Positions 4,830-7,738 of a stretch of DNA of 7,738 bases are shown piece after piece. Source of the stretch: a bacterium (lineage in GTDB: Bacteria; Verrucomicrobiota; Verrucomicrobiae; Opitutales; Opitutaceae); contig JAJXYI010000633.1 of NCBI GenBank assembly GCA_021780625.1, positions 1-7,738 on the forward strand, written 5' to 3'. Under the pieces are notes generated by a model. That model was not told the DNA's origin. It worked only from the letters and a program-made list of their open reading frames with translations, and did not search any database. The translations under genes were made by a program, and so were the position numbers. The stretch's first letter is position 1. Each line of letters begins with the position of its first letter.

Positions 4830-6083
4830 ATGGACATTCCCCGCCCCTCCCAAGCCAAAGCCAAGCTTCGAAAGCGCCTGATCATCGGAGCCGTCGTCGT
4901 CGCCATCCTGGGCGGACTCACTTTCGCGATTTCGTCGCTTAAACCCGCGGCTCCGACAGTGGACCGCAGCCTGGTGTGGATCGACACCGTGAAGCGCGGC
5001 CCGCTCGTTCGCCAGGTGCGCGGCGTGGGCACGCTCGTGCCCGAGGACATCCGATTCCTCACCGCCCGCACGGCCGGCCACGTCGAACGCATCGTCCTCC
5101 GCCCCGGAGCCGCGGTTAAGCCCGATTCGGTCATCCTCGTGCTCGCCAATCCCGATGTCGCCCAGGCCGCCGACACCGCCGAATCCCAGCTTCATGCTGC
5201 GGAATCCGAATACACGAATCTCAAGATCAGCCTGGAAAGCCAGCTCCTCTCCATGGAGGCCAGCCTCGCAAGCGCCAAGTCCGACGATGAAACCTCCCGG
5301 CTCCAGGCCGAAGTTTACAGCGCGCTCTTCAAGGAGGGTCTCATTTCCGAACTCGAACTCCAGAAGGCCAAGGTCACCGCCGAGGACGCCGCCACACGCC
5401 ACCAGATCGAGAAGAAACGTTACGCGTTCACCCAGGAGTCCATGAAACTCCAGCTCCAGATCAAGACGGCCGAGGTCGAACGCGCCCGCTCCCTCGCCAA
5501 ACTCCGCCGCGAGGACATGGACGCCCTCACCGTCCGCGCGGGAATGACCGGCGTGCTTCAGACTCTCTCGCTCGAGGTCGGCCAGCAGTTTTCCGCGGGA
5601 AGCGTCCTCGCCAAGGTCGCCGATCCCACACGCCTGAAGGCCGAGATCCGCGTCGCCGAGACCCAGGCCAAGGACATCCGCCTCGGACAACCCGCCGAAA
5701 TCGACACCCGCAACGGTCTCGTCCCGGGGCGCGTCTCCCGCGTCGATCCCTCCGTCCAGAACGGCACCGTCACCGTCGACGTCGCCCTCAAGGGACCGCT
5801 CCCTGACGGCGCCCGGCCCGACCTGAGCGTCGACGGCACCATCGAACTCCAGCGCCTCAACGACGTCGTGTACGTCGGACGCCCCGCCTTCGGCCAGGAG
5901 AACAGCACGATCGGCATCTTCAAGCTCGACCCCGACGGCAACTACGCAACCCGCGTCCAGGTGAAGCTCGGTCGCAGCTCCGTCAATACCATCGAGGTCC
6001 TCTCGGGCCTCCAGCCCGGCGACCGCGTCATCCTCTCGGACATGTCCCAATGGGATTCCACCGGCCGAGTCCGCCTCAACTGA
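4830..6083 (+). CDS. HlyD/MacA-type periplasmic adaptor of an ABC efflux system
   Basis: This 417-aa membrane-fusion protein would bridge an inner-membrane ABC transporter and the outer-membrane channel encoded downstream. A basic N-terminus (KAKLRKR) and one membrane helix (about 17-36) anchor it. Next comes the first half of the lipoyl/barrel-sandwich domain (about 66-108, with AGHVERIVLRPGAAVKPDSV). A long Ala/Glu/Leu-rich hairpin of two coiled-coil helices follows (about 112-228). The second lipoyl half comes after it (about 232-265, AGMTGVLQTLSLEVGQQFSAGSVL), then a beta-barrel domain (about 268-345) and a membrane-proximal domain with SGLQPGDRVILSD (391-404). Length and order are normal for the family. 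The start context is CAACACC-ATG with no Shine-Dalgarno motif, and no better start precedes the membrane helix. It is the first gene of a plus-strand operon, 53 bp from the ATPase gene. The substrate cannot be inferred. Confidence 0.93.
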   Translation: MDIPRPSQAKAKLRKRLIIGAVVVAILGGLTFAISSLKPAAPTVDRSLVWIDTVKRGPLVRQVRGVGTLVPEDIRFLTARTAGHVERIVLRPGAAVKPDSVILVLANPDVAQAADTAESQLHAAESEYTNLKISLESQLLSMEASLASAKSDDETSRLQAEVYSALFKEGLISELELQKAKVTAEDAATRHQIEKKRYAFTQESMKLQLQIKTAEVERARSLAKLRREDMDALTVRAGMTGVLQTLSLEVGQQFSAGSVLAKVADPTRLKAEIRVAETQAKDIRLGQPAEIDTRNGLVPGRVSRVDPSVQNGTVTVDVALKGPLPDGARPDLSVDGTIELQRLNDVVYVGRPAFGQENSTIGIFKLDPDGNYATRVQVKLGRSSVNTIEVLSGLQPGDRVILSDMSQWDSTGRVRLN

Positions 6084-6136
6084 CCCATTTTCCACAACCA
6101 CCCCGAACAACCAGCAATAACAACATCCATCCCACC

Positions 6137-6829
6137 ATGTCCCTCATCCAACTCGAAGGCATCACCAAGGTCTACCTCACCGACGAAGTCGAAACCCACG
6201 CGCTCTCCGGCGTTCATCTCGAGATTCACAAGGGCGAGTACGTCTCCATCGCCGGCCCCTCCGGTTGCGGCAAGTCGACGCTCCTGTCCATCATCGGCCT
6301 GCTCGACTCCCCCAGCGACGGCGCCTACCGGCTCAACGACCAGCCCGTGCAGGGCCTGAACCTCGCCGAGCGCGCACGCATCCGCAACCGCGAGATCGGG
6401 TTCATCTTCCAGTCGTTCAATCTCATCGGCGACCTCACGGTGTACGAGAACGTCGAGCTCCCCCTCAGCTACCGCGGCATGCCCGCCTCCGAGCGCAAGG
6501 AACGCGTCACCGAGGCGCTCGAAAAGGTCGGGATGAGCCATCGCGCCAAGCACCTGCCGTCCCAGCTCTCCGGCGGCCAGCAGCAGCGCGTCGCCGTCGC
6601 CCGCGCCCTCGCCGGCCGGCCCGCCGTCCTCCTCGCCGACGAGCCCACCGGCAATCTCGATTCCAAGAACGGCGAGGCCGTCATGAACCTCCTCGCCTCG
6701 CTGCACCACGAGGGCGCCACCATCGTGATGGTCACCCACGACGAACGCTTCGCCGGCCACGCCGCGCGCACAGTCCACCTGTTCGACGGCCGCGTCGTCC
6801 AGGAACACGTCGAAGAGAAGTCCGTCTGA
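6137..6829 (+). CDS. MacB/LolD-type ABC transporter ATP-binding protein
   Basis: This 230-aa stand-alone ATPase would power the efflux system from the cytoplasmic face. It has Walker A GPSGCGKST (40-48), Q-loop FQSFN (Q92), signature LSGGQ (144-148) with QQQR after it, Walker B VLLADE (catalytic E169), the D-loop TGNLD (171-175) and the switch H201 in VTHD. The TGNLD segment and the pattern HALSGVHLEIHKGEYVSIAG place it in the MacB/LolD/FtsE group, whose partners are FtsX-type permeases. The frame is open upstream to 6050, but that would overlap the adaptor gene and add an unrelated Pro-rich stretch, so the ATG at 6137 (context ATCCCACC-ATG) is taken. No permease domain is fused to it, and none lies between it and the next gene 20 bp downstream. 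Confidence 0.95.
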   Translation: MSLIQLEGITKVYLTDEVETHALSGVHLEIHKGEYVSIAGPSGCGKSTLLSIIGLLDSPSDGAYRLNDQPVQGLNLAERARIRNREIGFIFQSFNLIGDLTVYENVELPLSYRGMPASERKERVTEALEKVGMSHRAKHLPSQLSGGQQQRVAVARALAGRPAVLLADEPTGNLDSKNGEAVMNLLASLHHEGATIVMVTHDERFAGHAARTVHLFDGRVVQEHVEEKSV

Positions 6830-6849
6830 GCCCCGCCCGCCGTCCCGCC

Positions 6850-7738
6850 ATGCGCCGCATCGTCCTCGTCCTCGCCTGCCTCCTGTCCGTCCGCCTCGCC
6901 GCGGCCGCCGCCGACGCCCCCGCGGCCTCGACGGCGAACGCAGCGCCGCTCACGCTCGACCAGGCGATCCGCGAGGCCCTGGCCCGCAATTACGCCATCA
7001 AGGTCCAGTCCTACGGCGTACCCATCGCGCGCGCCGGCGTCACCGAGGCGTTCGGGAAGTTCGACGTGACGCTCAACGGCTCCTACCAGCACGGGCGCAC
7101 CAACACGCCCTACCTGGCGGACCCGTTTTCCGGCGTGCGCCCGCCCGCCGACCTCGCAGCCTCCGACTCGAGTTCGCTCAGCCTCTCGGGACTCTCCCCC
7201 TGGGGCCTCTCGTATCAGATCGGCGGCTACGTCAACAAGGTCGACGACCCCGCGCTCTCGCCCGCCCTGGCCATCACGAGCTACGCGGGGATCCAGGTCA
7301 CCCAGCCCCTCCTCCAGGGCTTCGGCACCGGCTCCGCCCTGTACCAGCTCCGCGTCGCCAAGACCAACCGCGCGATCTCGGAATGGGATTTCCGGCGCGC
7401 CGTCATCGACACGGTCACCCAGGTGATCGACGCCTACAGCGACGTGCTGTTTGCCCGCGCCTACCTGCGCAGCGCCCAGCACCTGCTCAGCGCCGCCGAA
7501 CAGCTCGTCGACGAGAACAAGAAGCGCTTCGCCGTGGGCGCCATGTCCCAGTTCGACGTGCTGTCCGCCACCGCCCAGGTCGCCGACCGGCGCCAGGGCG
7601 TGATCGCCGCGCAGGCCGGCCTCCGCCAGACGGAAAACAGCCTGAAGGCCCTGGTCTCCGACGTCCGCGATCCGTCCCTTCTCGCCCACTCCCTCAGCCT
7701 CGCGCCCTTCCCCGACCAGTCCGAGCCGGCCATCCAGC
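6850..7738 (+). CDS. TolC-type outer-membrane efflux protein, N-terminal part (runs off the right edge)
   Basis: The frame is open from the ATG at 6850 to the window end, giving 296 residues of a family usually 420-550 long. Residues 1 to about 22 form a signal peptide (MRRIVLVLACLLSVRLAAAA), cut probably near AAA/ADA. The outer-membrane efflux pattern then appears: LTLDQAIREALARNYAIKV (34-52), a beta-strand region with SYQIGGYVNK and QVTQPLLQGFGTG (149-161), and long amphipathic helices (about 175-270). The helices include VIDAYSDVLFARAYLRSAQ and the ENKKRFAVGAMSQFDVLSA segment typical of the first repeat; the second repeat lies beyond the window. It would form the trimeric exit channel for the adaptor and ATPase encoded upstream. 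The start has CCCGCC-ATG and no Shine-Dalgarno motif. The 20-bp spacing from the ATPase gene indicates one operon. Confidence 0.92.
   Translation, partial: MRRIVLVLACLLSVRLAAAAADAPAASTANAAPLTLDQAIREALARNYAIKVQSYGVPIARAGVTEAFGKFDVTLNGSYQHGRTNTPYLADPFSGVRPPADLAASDSSSLSLSGLSPWGLSYQIGGYVNKVDDPALSPALAITSYAGIQVTQPLLQGFGTGSALYQLRVAKTNRAISEWDFRRAVIDTVTQVIDAYSDVLFARAYLRSAQHLLSAAEQLVDENKKRFAVGAMSQFDVLSATAQVADRRQGVIAAQAGLRQTENSLKALVSDVRDPSLLAHSLSLAPFPDQSEPAIQ

Noticed and set aside
4635..6110. 491-codon open frame on the minus strand across the adaptor gene
   Set aside because: It is antisense to the well-supported adaptor gene. Its product is an acidic, Gly/Val/Asp-rich sequence without recognisable motifs, as expected from the mirror of GC-rich codons.
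6050..6136. Upstream extension of the ABC ATPase frame
   Set aside because: It overlaps the end of the adaptor gene and adds a Pro/Asn-rich stretch not found in this ATPase family, which normally begins a few residues before the first beta strand.
6469..7689. 406-codon open frame on the minus strand across the ATPase and TolC genes
   Set aside because: It is antisense to two genes with clear motifs, and its Gly/Arg/Val-rich product has no domain pattern.

Overview
The window is high-GC bacterial chromosome with two gene blocks facing away from each other and one divergent/convergent small-gene unit at the left end. The efflux genes with a Gram-negative layout (inner-membrane adaptor plus an outer-membrane TolC-type channel), the GC-rich codon use, and the start codons preceded by C-rich 'CACC' context instead of a Shine-Dalgarno sequence suggest a Gram-negative member of the Verrucomicrobiota (Opitutaceae-like). 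That placement is an inference from style, not from a marker gene.

Left end (1-865). A tetratricopeptide-repeat (TPR) protein gene runs leftward off the window edge. Divergent from it, across about 200 bp of relatively AT-rich DNA holding an inverted repeat and promoter-like elements, lies a 67-codon gene. It encodes an exported, cysteine- and lysine-rich peptide built from three short CxC repeats, resembling a metallothionein but with a signal peptide. A strong Rho-independent terminator separates it from the convergent gene to its right.

Middle (865-4510, minus strand). Two genes are read leftward: first a membrane-anchored YfbK-type von Willebrand A (VWA) protein whose metal-binding MIDAS motif appears destroyed, then a soluble hybrid histidine kinase (PAS-PAS-HisKA-HATPase-REC). 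The 76-bp gap between them is filled by a 27-codon reading frame that overlaps the upstream stop and the downstream start by ATGA at each end, which could couple translation of the two genes.

Right half (4510-7738). A roughly 320-bp divergent intergenic region carries an operator-like array (TCCCAC units) and a second AT-rich inverted repeat close to the start of a plus-strand operon. The operon encodes a HlyD/MacA-type adaptor, a MacB/LolD-type ABC ATPase, and a TolC-type outer-membrane protein cut by the window end. Together these are most of a tripartite ABC efflux machine; the FtsX/MacB-like permease is not in the window and is expected just downstream.

No RNA genes, CRISPR arrays, insertion sequences or phage genes were seen. 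The items most worth following up are the MIDAS-less YfbK-like protein beside the hybrid kinase, the bridging mini-ORF, the exported metallothionein-like peptide, and the operator-like array in front of the efflux operon.
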